Counted from the stretch's first letter, positions 1-9,833 are shown. The stretch: 64,000 bases of DNA from Candidatus Nitronauta litoralis (GCA_015698285.1 CP048685.1:124001-188000), one strand, 5' to 3'. Program-made: numbers and translations. The notes: generated by a model not told the origin, from the letters alone.

Positions 1-7
1 TCGGTGG

Positions 8-1168
8 GTGGGTTGGGAAAAACTTGATGCCCCCATCAGTGAAGATAAGCCCGAAGGTGAGTCCCTCAGGTACGAGGGCACCTACGACAAAATACAGGAC
101 GCACGGAAACGGGACGATCCCAGACTCGAACAGGGTGTCTGGGAAACAGACCTGAAGCAAGCCGACTGGGACCTGGTCATCCAGCATTCAGTGGAGGCCC
201 TGGAAACACGCACCAAGGACCTCCAGATAGCAGCCTGGCTGCTCGAAGCCTGGACTTACCGTTACGGGTTTGAAGGAATCCGACACGGCCTGGAGGTGTT
301 GTTTCGTTTGTGCCAACATTTTTGGGATACGGTGTACCCCCAGATTGATGAAGAAGACTTTGACGCCAGGGTCCGCCCGTTTGAATGGATCAATTCCAAA
401 CTTACGATCCAATTAAAATTGATTCCCTTGTCTGCTCCAAAACTGAGCGAGCATGTACCGGTTACATTTGCAGACTATGAAATAGCAGCACGCAACGAGA
501 ATGAGGCAAGGAAAAATCAAAAAGCCCGGGAAAATCTCGAATCAGAGCTCAACTACAATCGTTTTTTTGCGAGTTGTGACCATACGCCGCCAGAATTCTA
601 CCGGGAACTGGCAACCCAGGTGCAAGGATCACGAGACCGGCTGAGGAACCTTGAAGGATACCTGGACGACAAATGCGGAAAGGAATCCCCCAGTCTGCTG
701 GAGTACAGGGAAGCTCTGCGGTCTATCAACCGGCTGCTGGAAGAGATCCTGAACCGGCAGGGAATTGAGGCTGAAGAAATTGACCCCCAGCCCGTTGGTC
801 AGCCGGCACAATCTATCGAGGAGGGAACCGAATCCGTGGATAACGAGGCCCTTGATGTAGAACAGAAAAACACTGGCTTGGAAAACCTGGGAAACAAGGA
901 TGAAACCACTCAGAGTAACGGTGTGTCTGGCCCCCCAGGGAAAATCAGGTCCAGAAGCGAAGCCTATCGTTTGCTCACTGAGGTTGCGGATTATCTCGAA
1001 CGTACCGAGCCACACAGCCCCACACCTCACCTCGTCCGGCGAGCGGTTTCATGGGGGGACATGACCCTCGATCAGTTATTGATAGAAATAGTGCGCGACG
1101 ATAACGATCTTCGATTCATTTACGACCTTCTGGGACTGGGAACAGGGCCAGAGGAAACAGACGATTAA
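8..1168 (+). CDS. tssA: T6SS protein TssA (ImpA N-terminal domain), 5' end at window edge
   Basis: This is a TssA-family protein, a cytoplasmic cap and assembly factor that helps prime and extend the type VI tail sheath. An ImpA_N domain covers roughly residues 5-130, with the family pattern WEKLDAPIS followed by GESLRYEGTYDKI and a Trp/Phe-rich helical core around the WDLVIQHSVEAL stretch. The middle (about 240-310) is Glu/Gln-rich and probably a flexible linker. The C-terminus is short and helical. The chosen start is GTG at 8, but the frame stays open to the window edge (CGG TGG precede it), so the true start may lie just outside. It is followed by tssB after a 94-base gap with a strong ribosome site, and the gene order fits a T6SS operon. 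The family call is firm; the exact TssA subclass is not resolved. Confidence 0.88.
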   Translation: MGWEKLDAPISEDKPEGESLRYEGTYDKIQDARKRDDPRLEQGVWETDLKQADWDLVIQHSVEALETRTKDLQIAAWLLEAWTYRYGFEGIRHGLEVLFRLCQHFWDTVYPQIDEEDFDARVRPFEWINSKLTIQLKLIPLSAPKLSEHVPVTFADYEIAARNENEARKNQKARENLESELNYNRFFASCDHTPPEFYRELATQVQGSRDRLRNLEGYLDDKCGKESPSLLEYREALRSINRLLEEILNRQGIEAEEIDPQPVGQPAQSIEEGTESVDNEALDVEQKNTGLENLGNKDETTQSNGVSGPPGKIRSRSEAYRLLTEVADYLERTEPHSPTPHLVRRAVSWGDMTLDQLLIEIVRDDNDLRFIYDLLGLGTGPEETDD

Positions 1169-1262
1169 TTTCAATGGGGATGGAATTTAGATTTTCAGTG
1201 TTTTTTTATAAGAGTTTTTACCTTTTTACTAACCAGATGGAAACCTCTAAAAAGGAGGGGAT

Positions 1263-1802
1263 ATGGCTGAAAGTATCCAGCATAAATTAGGCCGGGTTCG
1301 GCCACCCAGAGTCCAGATCACTTATGATGTGGAAACCCTGGGTGCGATCGAAATGAAAGAACTTCCGTTCGTTGTCGGAATCCTGGCGGACCTTTCGGGA
1401 AATCCCGAAGAACCGCTGCCGCTACTCAAGGAACGCAAGTTTGTCGAAATTGATCGGGATAACTTTAACGAGATCATGGCATCAATCGAGCCGCGTCTGA
1501 CCATGCGGGTCAAAAATACCATTCTGGATGACGATTCCCAACTCAATGTGGAATTGAAACTCCGTCACATGGATGACTTTGAACCAGTTGAAGTCGTCAA
1601 ACAGGTCCCTGCACTGCGCAAATTATATGAAGCACGCCAGAAGCTGAGCGACCTTCTCACCAAACTGGATGGTAATGATGAACTCGACCGTCTGTTGGGT
1701 GAAGTTGTCGAAAACACCGAAGGTCTGAACGAAATGAAAGCCGCCCGCCCTGCCGATGAAGAAGGCGAAGGAGCGGAAGGCGAGGAAGGAGGAGAAGGCT
1801 AA
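1263..1802 (+). CDS. tssB: T6SS contractile sheath small subunit TssB (VipA/ImpB)
   Basis: This is the small sheath subunit that co-polymerises with TssC into the contractile tube around Hcp. The N-terminal pattern SIQHKLGRVRPPRVQITYDV, the ELPFVVGILADLSG segment and the later LNVELKLRHMDDFEP segment are typical of the VipA family. The length of 179 residues is normal. A strong Shine-Dalgarno (AAAGGAGGGG) lies just before ATG 1263, which fixes the start. The C-terminal 25 residues are a Glu/Gly-rich acidic tail. The stop overlaps the tssC start by one base (TAATG), implying translational coupling and balanced sheath production. Confidence 0.96.
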   Translation: MAESIQHKLGRVRPPRVQITYDVETLGAIEMKELPFVVGILADLSGNPEEPLPLLKERKFVEIDRDNFNEIMASIEPRLTMRVKNTILDDDSQLNVELKLRHMDDFEPVEVVKQVPALRKLYEARQKLSDLLTKLDGNDELDRLLGEVVENTEGLNEMKAARPADEEGEGAEGEEGGEG

Positions 1803-3280
1803 TGGCTGAAGAAACCAGTGCAGAAGGCGGAGCCACAGCAGAAGAATTGAGCCTCGTCGACAATATCATTCAAAACGGCCGTATCGCCCGTGACGAATCC
1901 CAATTGGATTACGCCAAGGACCTCGTTGCCGAATTTGCAACACAAATTCTGGACGAGGGTATGACCGTCAACGCCGACACCGTGGCGATGATCAGTAACC
2001 GTATTGCCCAGATCGATGAGCTCATTACAAATCAGCTCAACGAAATCATGCACAACGAAGCTTTCCAGCAATTGGAAAGCTCCTGGCGCGGTATGAACTA
2101 TCTCGTTATGAACTCGGAAACAAGCACAACCCTGAAACTCCGGTTGATGAACGTTTCCAAAAAAGACCTTCTGAAAGACCTTGAAAAAGCGGTCGAGTTT
2201 GACCAGAGCGCGATGTTCAAAAAGGTCTACGAAGAAGAATACGGTACTTTTGGCGGGCACCCCTACAGCATGCTGGTCGGTGACTACGAATTCACCCGCC
2301 ATCCACAGGACATGGCATTGCTTGAAAAGATCTCGCAGGTGGCTGCAGCGGCACATTCTCCCTTTATTGCGGCTGCTCATCCACGCCTGTTTGATCTCGA
2401 CAGTTACACCGATCTGGGTGTTCCCCGGGATCTTGCAAAAATTTTCGAAAGTGCTGAGCTTATCAAATGGCGCTCGTTCCGTGAGTCAGAAGATTCCCGT
2501 TATGTGACTCTCACCCTGCCGCGCGCATTGATCCGCCTGCCCTATGGACCGGACACAGTCCCTGTAGAAGGTCTCGACTTCCGAGAAGATGTCGACGGTC
2601 GGGATCACAACAAATACGCATGGACCAACTCGGCCTGGGTATTAACCGAGCGGATCACAAACGCATTTTCATTACACGGCTGGGTCGCTGCAATTCGCGG
2701 TGTTGAAGGGGGCGGTAAGGTCGAAGGCCTGCCCACCCACACCTTCAAAACCGATGAGGGAGATATTGCGCTCAAGTGCCCTACTGAAATTTCCATTACT
2801 GACCGCCGGGAAAAGGAACTGAACGATCTGGGTTTCATCTCCTTGTGCCATTGTAAAGGCACGGATTATGCGGCCTTCTTTGGTGGAGCAACAACTAATA
2901 AACCCAAGGTCTACAATCTGGATGCGGCAAACGCCAACGCGCGCTTGTCAGCTCTGTTGCCTTATGTATTGAATGCCTCACGCTTTGCCCACTATCTCAA
3001 ATCGATCATGCGGGACAAAGTCGGTAGTTTTATGACGAAAGACAATGTTGCTTCTTACCTCAACAACTGGATAGCAAGCTACGTCCTGTTGAGTGATGAA
3101 GCAGGCCAGGAAACCAAAGCGAAGTACCCGCTCAGGGAAGCCCGCGTGGATGTAACGGAAATCCCCGGAAAACCTGGCTGCTACAACGCCGTTGTGTTCC
3201 TTCGCCCGCACTTCCAGTTGGAAGAATTAACGGCATCGATCCGTCTGGTGGCGGAACTGCCGCCTCCCGCTGGTGGCTAA
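1802..3280 (+). CDS. tssC: T6SS contractile sheath large subunit TssC (VipB/ImpC)
   Basis: This is the large sheath subunit, 492 residues, the normal length for VipB. Recognisable blocks include ESSWRGMNYLV near residue 95, the GDYEF motif near 160, FESAELIKWRSFRESED around 220, LPRALIRLPYG, and a C-terminal RPHFQLEELTASIRLVAELP that closes nearly all TssC proteins. With TssB it forms the cytoplasmic sheath that contracts to fire the Hcp tube and is then dismantled by ClpV. It starts on the ATG overlapping the tssB stop. A hairpin lies in the following gap before hcp. No truncation is visible. Confidence 0.97.
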   Translation: MAEETSAEGGATAEELSLVDNIIQNGRIARDESQLDYAKDLVAEFATQILDEGMTVNADTVAMISNRIAQIDELITNQLNEIMHNEAFQQLESSWRGMNYLVMNSETSTTLKLRLMNVSKKDLLKDLEKAVEFDQSAMFKKVYEEEYGTFGGHPYSMLVGDYEFTRHPQDMALLEKISQVAAAAHSPFIAAAHPRLFDLDSYTDLGVPRDLAKIFESAELIKWRSFRESEDSRYVTLTLPRALIRLPYGPDTVPVEGLDFREDVDGRDHNKYAWTNSAWVLTERITNAFSLHGWVAAIRGVEGGGKVEGLPTHTFKTDEGDIALKCPTEISITDRREKELNDLGFISLCHCKGTDYAAFFGGATTNKPKVYNLDAANANARLSALLPYVLNASRFAHYLKSIMRDKVGSFMTKDNVASYLNNWIASYVLLSDEAGQETKAKYPLREARVDVTEIPGKPGCYNAVVFLRPHFQLEELTASIRLVAELPPPAGG

Positions 3281-3293
3281 AAACTGATATACT

Positions 3294-3323
3294 ACCCGGG
3301 TTGCACTTTGTTGCAGCCCGGGT
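3294..3323 (+). promoter_or_regulatory. Hairpin between tssC and hcp
   Basis: ACCCGGGTTGC pairs with GCAGCCCGGGT across an 8-base loop, giving an 11-bp GC-rich stem with one G-U pair. It sits in the 101-base gap between tssC and hcp, the widest internal gap of the T6SS operon. The bases after it are T-rich but lack a clean U tract, so a full terminator is unlikely. A partial attenuator or an RNA-stabilising 5' structure for the highly used hcp message is more plausible. Confidence 0.5.
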
Positions 3324-3381
3324 TGGTTGTCATTCTAAATATGAGGCATCCAAATGACCTTTAATATGAAAGGAGTCATAC

Positions 3382-3885
3382 ATGGCTGGTGACATGTATA
3401 TGGAGATAGATGGGATCAAGGGAGAATCCACCGACAAGGATCACAAGGGCTGGTTTGAAATCCACTCTTACTCCTTTGCGGCCAATCAACCTGCAGCCGC
3501 CACCCGCAGTACGGCTGGTGGCGCAACGGTTGAACGGGTTTACCTGTCCGATTTCTCCGTAACCAAATCAATGGACATTGGAACCCCGGACATCGCATCG
3601 GCTTGTTGTACCGGCCGGGCACTCAAAAAAATCACAATCTCATGCTGGCGTTCGGATACAACCAGTGCCAAACCTACGCCGATTGAGTACATTAAATATG
3701 TTCTGTCCGACGCTATCATCACAAACTATTCTGTTTCTGGTGGCGCGGGTGATATTCCAAATGAGTCGATCTCGTTTAATTATGCAAAGATCACCTGGAA
3801 TTACCTGCCGCAGAAAGAAGGCGGCGGCGGTAAGGAAGGGAACAAAGAATCCGGTTGGGACCTGTTCAAGAATGAAGCGGTCTAA
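3382..3885 (+). CDS. hcp: T6SS tube protein Hcp (TssD)
   Basis: Hcp forms stacked hexameric rings that make the inner tube of the T6SS and is secreted when the sheath fires. The protein begins MAGDMYMEIDGIKGESTDKD, the classic Hcp opening, followed by the GWFEIHSYSF strand and the SVTKSMDIGTPDI block. Its 167 residues match the family, and no effector extension is fused. A gapped AAAGGAG lies before ATG 3382. A hairpin in the leader may boost its level relative to the sheath genes. The last 14 bases overlap the start of tssE. Confidence 0.97.
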   Translation: MAGDMYMEIDGIKGESTDKDHKGWFEIHSYSFAANQPAAATRSTAGGATVERVYLSDFSVTKSMDIGTPDIASACCTGRALKKITISCWRSDTTSAKPTPIEYIKYVLSDAIITNYSVSGGAGDIPNESISFNYAKITWNYLPQKEGGGGKEGNKESGWDLFKNEAV

Positions 3886-4372
3886 GGATCTTTGGCCACG
3901 TAAATCGAAACACGATCCCGCACGTGCGGGGCTTCTCGACCGTCTGGTCGACACAGACCTCAATTCGGACGAGGAGCCCCGTCCACAGCGGACCTACACA
4001 AAAGACGAATTATTTCTCTCCATCATTCGTGAACTGGACCGGGTACTCAACACCCGATGCATCGTTTCCAAATCCAACCTTAAAACACGCAACCGAAGTG
4101 TTATTGATTATGGGGTTGCCGACACCACAGGCATGAACCCAAATGCCGAGGACGATCACATCACCATCGCCCGAACCATAAAAGAAGCCATCATCCGTTA
4201 TGAACCCCGCCTTCAACAAGTCCAAGTCACGGTTGATGAAGCTGTCCCGAATGAACGATCAATCGTGGTCCGAATTGAAGGCATGGTCCAGTTGGATCAC
4301 ATCCGAGAACCCGTTTCGTTTCCCATCGCCATCCGAAACGACACCGGCAAAGTGACTGTGAATGCTGAATAG
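3872..4372 (+). CDS. tssE: T6SS baseplate protein TssE (gp25-like)
   Basis: TssE is the gp25-like wedge protein of the T6SS baseplate that nucleates sheath assembly. The ATG at 3872 inside the end of hcp gives a 166-residue protein beginning MKRSKDLWPRKSK and containing GLLDRLVD, the usual N-terminal motif. The gp25 core follows, with LNTRCIV, VIDYGV and TIARTIKEAIIRYEPRL. The frame is open much further upstream, but that part is antisense-like shadow within hcp and lacks family features. It overlaps tssF by 11 bases, suggesting coupled translation of the baseplate genes. Confidence 0.92.
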   Translation: MKRSKDLWPRKSKHDPARAGLLDRLVDTDLNSDEEPRPQRTYTKDELFLSIIRELDRVLNTRCIVSKSNLKTRNRSVIDYGVADTTGMNPNAEDDHITIARTIKEAIIRYEPRLQQVQVTVDEAVPNERSIVVRIEGMVQLDHIREPVSFPIAIRNDTGKVTVNAE

Positions 4373-6173
4373 CCAGGACGATCACCTACTTTATTTCCAA
4401 AGAGAACTGACCTACCTCCGAAAAATGGGGCAGGCCTTTGCCGAAAAATATCCAAAAGTCGCCGGCCGACTTGAGCTTGGCACCGAGCATAGCCAGGACC
4501 CCAATATCGAAAGGCTCATCGAAGCTTTCGCATTCCTGACAGCACGTATCCAGATTTCTATCGAGAACGAGTTTCCCGAAGTCAGTTCAGCTTTATTGAA
4601 TGTCCTGTATCCCCATTTCATGAACCCGGTGCCATCCATGAGCATCGCGCAATTTCAACCGGACCCGGAGCAGGGCCTTTTGACCAGCGGCCATCTCATC
4701 AAAAAACAAACTCCTTTGTTTTCAACCACAGGACAGGGTGAAATCTGCCGGTTCCGTACCTGCTACCCGGTCACCCTGTGGCCACTTGAAGTAAAAGAAG
4801 CGGTTTTCGAATCGACCGACAAATACGAGTTTCTTGATCAGGTTTCAGACATCGCTACCGTCCTGCGATTACGAATCTCCACCAATGGGGCCCCTCTGGA
4901 CAAGTTGAAACTGGACAACCTGGTTTTCTACCTCAACGACGAGTCTTCCACCTGTCATGAAATTTACGAATTACTCTTTTGCAATGTCCGGCAGGTCGGC
5001 TTACTGGCTGAAAATTCAAAAACACCGGTTTTTCTTCCTGAGGAAAGCATAACGCCCGTCGGGTTTGAACCGGATGAAGACATTCTTCCTTTTAATCGCC
5101 TGGCGCACCCTGGCTATCGCATGGTGCAGGAATATTTTACCTTCCCGGAAAACTATATGTTTTTCCGCGTGAAACATCTGAATCGAATCACATCAAAAAA
5201 AACCGTCGACCTGCTCATCCTGCTGGATCGCAAACCACGCGACCGTATGGTGATCACACCAAAAACATTTTGTCTTGGTTGCACGCCAATCATCAATTTG
5301 TTTACCAAAACATCAGAACCCATCCGCCTTGAAGGAAGAGAAACTGAATACCGCATTCAACCGGATCACAGGCGCGAGCGCATTACAGAAATCCACTCCA
5401 TTCTCAAAGTTTCAGGGTCCTCTGACCCCAAAGATGAAACACGCGACTATGCTCCTTTCTATTCATTCAATCATGAAATGACGAGCAAAGGCCAGGATGC
5501 GTTTTGGTACGCTGCACGCCAACCTACGGGGAGGAAAGATCTGCCTGGCACAGAAATGATTTTGAGATTCGTCGATCTCAAGTTCAATCCCCGGCAACCC
5601 CCATCTGAAATCATTTTCGCGCACACCCTGTGTACCAACAGGGATCTGGCGGAGCAGTTACCGGATAACGCAAAATTGCAAATTGAGGAGGCCGCGCCCT
5701 TACAATTCATCCGCTGCCTCAGGAAACCCACGCCGCAGTTGACCCCGGCCATGAGAGGGGAAACTCTGTGGAAACTCATTTCCCATTTATCCTTGAATCA
5801 CCTTTCCTTTTCAGATGGAGGCGCAGGCAGCCTCGCAGCCCTCAAGGAAATTCTCCGTTTGTACAGTTTTTCAAATCGGCAATCCTCCGAACAACAAGTT
5901 CAGGGATTGCGCGACATGCAATGCAGAAAAGTTGTTAGACGAGCGGGTCATGAAGCCTGGCGTGGATTTTGCCGGGGCACAGAAATCACGCTTACGTTCG
6001 ATGAGAAAGCCTACGTCGGCAACAGCGCGTTCTTAATGGCCTCAACTCTAAACAGGTTTTTTGCACTCTACGCATCTGTTAACTCCTTTACCCAACTGAT
6101 CATTAAAAGCGCCCAGCGCGACGGAACCTGGAAACGATGGCAACCTATGGTTGGCGAAAAGATCGTTCTTTAG
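4362..6173 (+). CDS. tssF: T6SS baseplate protein TssF (ImpG/VasA)
   Basis: TssF is a large T6SS baseplate wedge component that works with TssG and TssK. The 603-residue protein opens with YFQRELTYLRKMGQAFAEKYP, followed by VAGRLELG and the DPNIERLIEAFAFLTARI block, all diagnostic of VasA/ImpG. The C-terminus has the characteristic VVRRAGHEAWRGFCRGTEI segment, then a final domain ending in RDGTWKRWQPMVGEK. It overlaps tssE at its start and tssG by 37 bases at its end. Length and motifs are complete. Confidence 0.95.
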   Translation: MLNSQDDHLLYFQRELTYLRKMGQAFAEKYPKVAGRLELGTEHSQDPNIERLIEAFAFLTARIQISIENEFPEVSSALLNVLYPHFMNPVPSMSIAQFQPDPEQGLLTSGHLIKKQTPLFSTTGQGEICRFRTCYPVTLWPLEVKEAVFESTDKYEFLDQVSDIATVLRLRISTNGAPLDKLKLDNLVFYLNDESSTCHEIYELLFCNVRQVGLLAENSKTPVFLPEESITPVGFEPDEDILPFNRLAHPGYRMVQEYFTFPENYMFFRVKHLNRITSKKTVDLLILLDRKPRDRMVITPKTFCLGCTPIINLFTKTSEPIRLEGRETEYRIQPDHRRERITEIHSILKVSGSSDPKDETRDYAPFYSFNHEMTSKGQDAFWYAARQPTGRKDLPGTEMILRFVDLKFNPRQPPSEIIFAHTLCTNRDLAEQLPDNAKLQIEEAAPLQFIRCLRKPTPQLTPAMRGETLWKLISHLSLNHLSFSDGGAGSLAALKEILRLYSFSNRQSSEQQVQGLRDMQCRKVVRRAGHEAWRGFCRGTEITLTFDEKAYVGNSAFLMASTLNRFFALYASVNSFTQLIIKSAQRDGTWKRWQPMVGEKIVL

Positions 6174-7192
6174 AAGACTGGCTCTACGCAGAAGGACACG
6201 CCTTTGAGTTTTTCCAGGCGGTTCGTTTGCTGGAGTCCCTTCACCCCGAACGCATTCCTGCTGGAGAAGGCTCCGATCCCTCGAAGATCGTAGTAAAGTT
6301 CAGGGGGAAAACCGGACTCGACTTTCCACCCAACGAAGTTGAAGAGGTTATTCCGCCTGAGCAAGAGGGCGATGCCGTTGAAATGAAGGTGAACATCATG
6401 AGTCTTGCGGGAGCGCTCGGTCCCCTTCCCCACACCTACACTGAGGTGTTGCTGGAAAGACTGAAACATGATGACACGGCGCTTCGCGATTTCCTGGACA
6501 TTTTCAATCACCGGCTGATTTCACTCCTCTACCGTGTTCGCAAAACCATGCACCTGGGTTTTGACAACAAGGAACCGGGAAACAACGCCTTCCACAAATA
6601 TTTTCTTGCCTTAATGGGCCTGGGAACCGGGGGGTTGAAAAACCGGATGCAATCTCCGGACAAATCCTTGTTGTATTACACAGGGCTCTTGGCTCTCAAA
6701 CCCCGGTCTCTTGCAGGATTGGAAAATATCACTTCCCATTTTTTTAATATTCCGGTGAAAGGGAAGTCACTTACAGGAAGGTGGTATACTCTCGAAGAGG
6801 ATCAATTGACCTCCATTGGCATTTTCGGAAAGAACAGGAGCCTGGGTCAAAACATCGTTCTCGGTAGTAAGGTCTGGGACCAGGAACGCTCATTCCGACT
6901 GGTTGTCGGTCCGTTGACTTTTCGCCAGTTTGAAGACTTCCTTCCTATCAATCCCGGATTCCAGCACCTATGCGAAATAACCCGCTTCTACACTGGCGAT
7001 GAATTCGATTTTGACGTTCAATTAAAACTGAAATCGGCCGAAGTTCCTGCATCGCGTTTGAGCCACAGACAAGGTCCCCGTCTCGGCTGGACCTCCTGGC
7101 TCCGGACCCGCTTTTTCCGCAACGATGACGACCAGGTGGTCCTGTCCCCTAACAGAATCCCTTCAAAGGCCCAACCGAACCATGAAAACTGA
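6137..7192 (+). CDS. tssG: T6SS baseplate protein TssG (ImpH/VasB)
   Basis: TssG is the TssF partner in the T6SS baseplate wedge. The 351-residue protein shows the ImpH pattern: an N-terminal EDWLYAEGHAFEFFQAVRLL helix, VKFRGKTGLDFPPNEV, LAGALGPLPHTYTEVLLER and the DFLDIFNHRLISLLYR block, all typical of VasB. ATG 6137 lies inside tssF, giving a 37-base overlap. The C-terminus is basic and includes LGWTSWLRTR. The last bases overlap clpV by 11. Confidence 0.95.
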   Translation: MATYGWRKDRSLEDWLYAEGHAFEFFQAVRLLESLHPERIPAGEGSDPSKIVVKFRGKTGLDFPPNEVEEVIPPEQEGDAVEMKVNIMSLAGALGPLPHTYTEVLLERLKHDDTALRDFLDIFNHRLISLLYRVRKTMHLGFDNKEPGNNAFHKYFLALMGLGTGGLKNRMQSPDKSLLYYTGLLALKPRSLAGLENITSHFFNIPVKGKSLTGRWYTLEEDQLTSIGIFGKNRSLGQNIVLGSKVWDQERSFRLVVGPLTFRQFEDFLPINPGFQHLCEITRFYTGDEFDFDVQLKLKSAEVPASRLSHRQGPRLGWTSWLRTRFFRNDDDQVVLSPNRIPSKAQPNHEN

Positions 7193-9833
7193 CCTCAAGG
7201 AACTGATCGGCAAACTCAACGGCACCTGCCGGACCTGTCTTGAAACCGCAGCTGCGCTATGCGTTTCCCAAACCAATTATAACGTTGAGATGGAGCATTT
7301 CCTGGTCAGACTCCTCGAAACTCCGGACTCGGACCTCAATCGCATCCTGAAATATTATGACCTCGATGCTAGTGAAATAAACCGTGAACTCATGGCAGCT
7401 ATCGACCAGTTTGATCGCGGTAACAATCGCACCCCTGCTTTCTCTCTTCATCTTATGCAAATGTTTGAAGAAGGCTGGATCATGTCTTCCCTGGTATTCG
7501 GGGAACCCCAAATAAGATCCGGAGCTATCCTGCTCGGGTTGCTTAGTCACGAGGCCCTTCGTGGAGTACTCGTTGAATCATCGAAAACATTACTTGAGAT
7601 ACCTCGACATAAATTACGGCAGGATGTAAAAGAACTTTGCAAAGGAACTGTAGAAGATTCAGGACCAAAGGCGGCTACGCCAAGAGGAGACGCGGGAACA
7701 AAAGGTAATGGTTCAAACCCAACGACCCAGAGCAAAGCGGCCTCGGATCCAAAATCCAAAAATCCCGCTCTTGACCAATTCACAATCAATCTGACCGAGC
7801 GCGCACGGGAAGGCCAGATCGACCCCATCCAGGGGCGCGATTTTGAAATCCGGCAAGTCATCGACATCCTCACACGTCGTCGCCAGAATAACCCGATCCT
7901 CACCGGAGAGGCGGGCGTAGGGAAAACCGCCGTAGCCGAGGGTTTTGCCCTGCGTATCGCGGTGGGCGATGTCCCCCCATCTTTAAAACAAGTTGCTCTC
8001 CACAGTCTCGATCTCGGGTTGTTACAAGCGGGAGCAGGTGTTAAGGGAGAATTCGAGAATCGTCTCAAATCGGTTATCAACGAAGTCAAGGCGTCACCCA
8101 CCCCGATCATCCTGTTTATCGATGAGGCCCACACCCTTATTGGCGCAGGAGCTGGGGGGCAACAAGGGCAAAGTGACGCCGCAAACCTGCTTAAACCTGC
8201 CTTAGCTCGAGGTGAATTGCGGACTATTGCCGCCACCACGTGGTCAGAATACAAAAAATATTTCGAAAAAGACCCGGCACTCACCCGAAGATTTCAAGTA
8301 GTCAAGGTGGATGAGCCGTCACCTGATGTGGCCATCGATATGGTTCGCGGGATCGTCGAACATCTTGAGAAGCACCATGAGGTCGTTATCCTCGACGAAG
8401 CGGTTTCTGATGCCGTGATTTTATCTGACCGCTACATTACAGGCCGGCAACTTCCCGACAAGGCCATAAGTGTTCTGGATACTGCCTGTGCACGGGTTGG
8501 GTTGGGACAAAATGCTACACCTCCTAAAGTGGAAGATGCCCAACGACGCATCGAATTGTTACGCCTGGAAATTGAAATTCTAAAGCGTGAGGAAACAGCA
8601 GGACGTTCACACAAGGATCGTCTGGAAAACCTGCAGGAGCAGTTGAAATCCACACAATCAAACCTGGAACAGTTGGAGAAACGCTGGTACCAGGAGCAGG
8701 ACATGGTAAAAGAAATTCACGAGCTTCGCGAAGAAGAAAATGACTCCGCCCAAAAAATAATAGCACTTGAGAATAAACTGGAGGCCTTCCAGGGTGAAGA
8801 ACCCATGGTTCCTGTATTTGTGGATTCAAGGGTGGTTGCCTCTGTGATTTCAGGATGGACGGGAATACCTGTTGGTAAAATGCTCACAAACGAAATCCAG
8901 AATGTTTTGGATCTGAAAAACAATCTCCAGGAGCGTGTCATTGGACAAGACTCTGGTCTTGAAGCCATCTGCAGGCGCATTCGCACCTCTCGAGCAGATC
9001 TGGATGATCCGGAGAAGCCGGTCGGAGTTTTCCTTCTCGCAGGGCCAAGCGGTGTTGGAAAAACAGAAACGGCACTGGCCCTGGCCGATTTGCTTTTCGG
9101 TGGCGAACGGAATCTGGTCAAAATCAATATGTCCGAATACCAGGAATCGTACACCGTTTCCAATCTCAAGGGATCACCACCAGGTTACGTTGGTTTCGGT
9201 CAGGGTGGAGTGCTCACCGAAGCTGTACGTCGCGCACCCTATAGTGTGGTGCTGCTTGATGAGATTGAAAAAGCGCACAATGATGTGGTCGAGCTTTTTT
9301 ACCAGGTGTTCGATAAAGGAGAAATGGAAGACAGCGAAGGAGTGCAGGTTGATTTCAAAAACACCGTGATCCTGTTGACCTCGAATGCTGGAAGCGATGT
9401 GATTATGAGTCTTTGCCAGAACGGTGGCCCGTCACCTTCAGCCGGTGACCTTGAAAAAGCCCTCAGACCCGAACTGCTCAAAACCTTCAAACCTGCTTTT
9501 CTTGGACGTACGGTGATTGTTCCCTACTTTCCTCTCGGTGACGGAGAAATACGCGACATCACTCGCCTAAAGCTCGCCAAAATCCAGGGTCGTTTTGAGG
9601 ACAACCACCGTGCAAAACTAAATTTTGACGATTCTGTTATCGAGGCTGTAGTGGAACGATGCACTGAAGTCGAATCCGGCGCCCGCAATGTAGATCATAT
9701 TCTGACCCACACACTATTGCCCGATCTAGGGAAAACGATGTTGGAAAAAATGGCGGAAGGCACCAGTGTCGAGACAGTGCAGGTAACTTTGAACCCGGAT
9801 GGCAACTTTGCCTACGAGATAAGGAACACGTAA
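7182..9833 (+). CDS. clpV: T6SS sheath-recycling AAA+ ATPase ClpV (TssH)
   Basis: ClpV is the Hsp100-type unfoldase that disassembles contracted TssBC sheath. The protein has 883 residues from ATG 7182. An N-terminal Clp-N domain (about 1-150) precedes a Lys/Ser/Thr linker. AAA+ domain 1 has Walker A GEAGVGKT near residue 241 and FIDEAHTL as Walker B. A coiled middle domain spans about 445-540. AAA+ domain 2 has Walker A GPSGVGKT near residue 620 and VVLLDEIEKAH. Family length is normal. The frame extends 57 bases upstream to another ATG, but 7182 aligns with the conserved ClpV opening and overlaps the tssG stop by 11 bases. It abuts vgrG directly. Confidence 0.95.
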   Translation: MKTDLKELIGKLNGTCRTCLETAAALCVSQTNYNVEMEHFLVRLLETPDSDLNRILKYYDLDASEINRELMAAIDQFDRGNNRTPAFSLHLMQMFEEGWIMSSLVFGEPQIRSGAILLGLLSHEALRGVLVESSKTLLEIPRHKLRQDVKELCKGTVEDSGPKAATPRGDAGTKGNGSNPTTQSKAASDPKSKNPALDQFTINLTERAREGQIDPIQGRDFEIRQVIDILTRRRQNNPILTGEAGVGKTAVAEGFALRIAVGDVPPSLKQVALHSLDLGLLQAGAGVKGEFENRLKSVINEVKASPTPIILFIDEAHTLIGAGAGGQQGQSDAANLLKPALARGELRTIAATTWSEYKKYFEKDPALTRRFQVVKVDEPSPDVAIDMVRGIVEHLEKHHEVVILDEAVSDAVILSDRYITGRQLPDKAISVLDTACARVGLGQNATPPKVEDAQRRIELLRLEIEILKREETAGRSHKDRLENLQEQLKSTQSNLEQLEKRWYQEQDMVKEIHELREEENDSAQKIIALENKLEAFQGEEPMVPVFVDSRVVASVISGWTGIPVGKMLTNEIQNVLDLKNNLQERVIGQDSGLEAICRRIRTSRADLDDPEKPVGVFLLAGPSGVGKTETALALADLLFGGERNLVKINMSEYQESYTVSNLKGSPPGYVGFGQGGVLTEAVRRAPYSVVLLDEIEKAHNDVVELFYQVFDKGEMEDSEGVQVDFKNTVILLTSNAGSDVIMSLCQNGGPSPSAGDLEKALRPELLKTFKPAFLGRTVIVPYFPLGDGEIRDITRLKLAKIQGRFEDNHRAKLNFDDSVIEAVVERCTEVESGARNVDHILTHTLLPDLGKTMLEKMAEGTSVETVQVTLNPDGNFAYEIRNT

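Noticed and set aside
3578-3871. Long upstream extension of the tssE reading frame
   Set aside because: It runs inside hcp in another frame and has none of the TssE features; the gp25-like protein begins at 3872.
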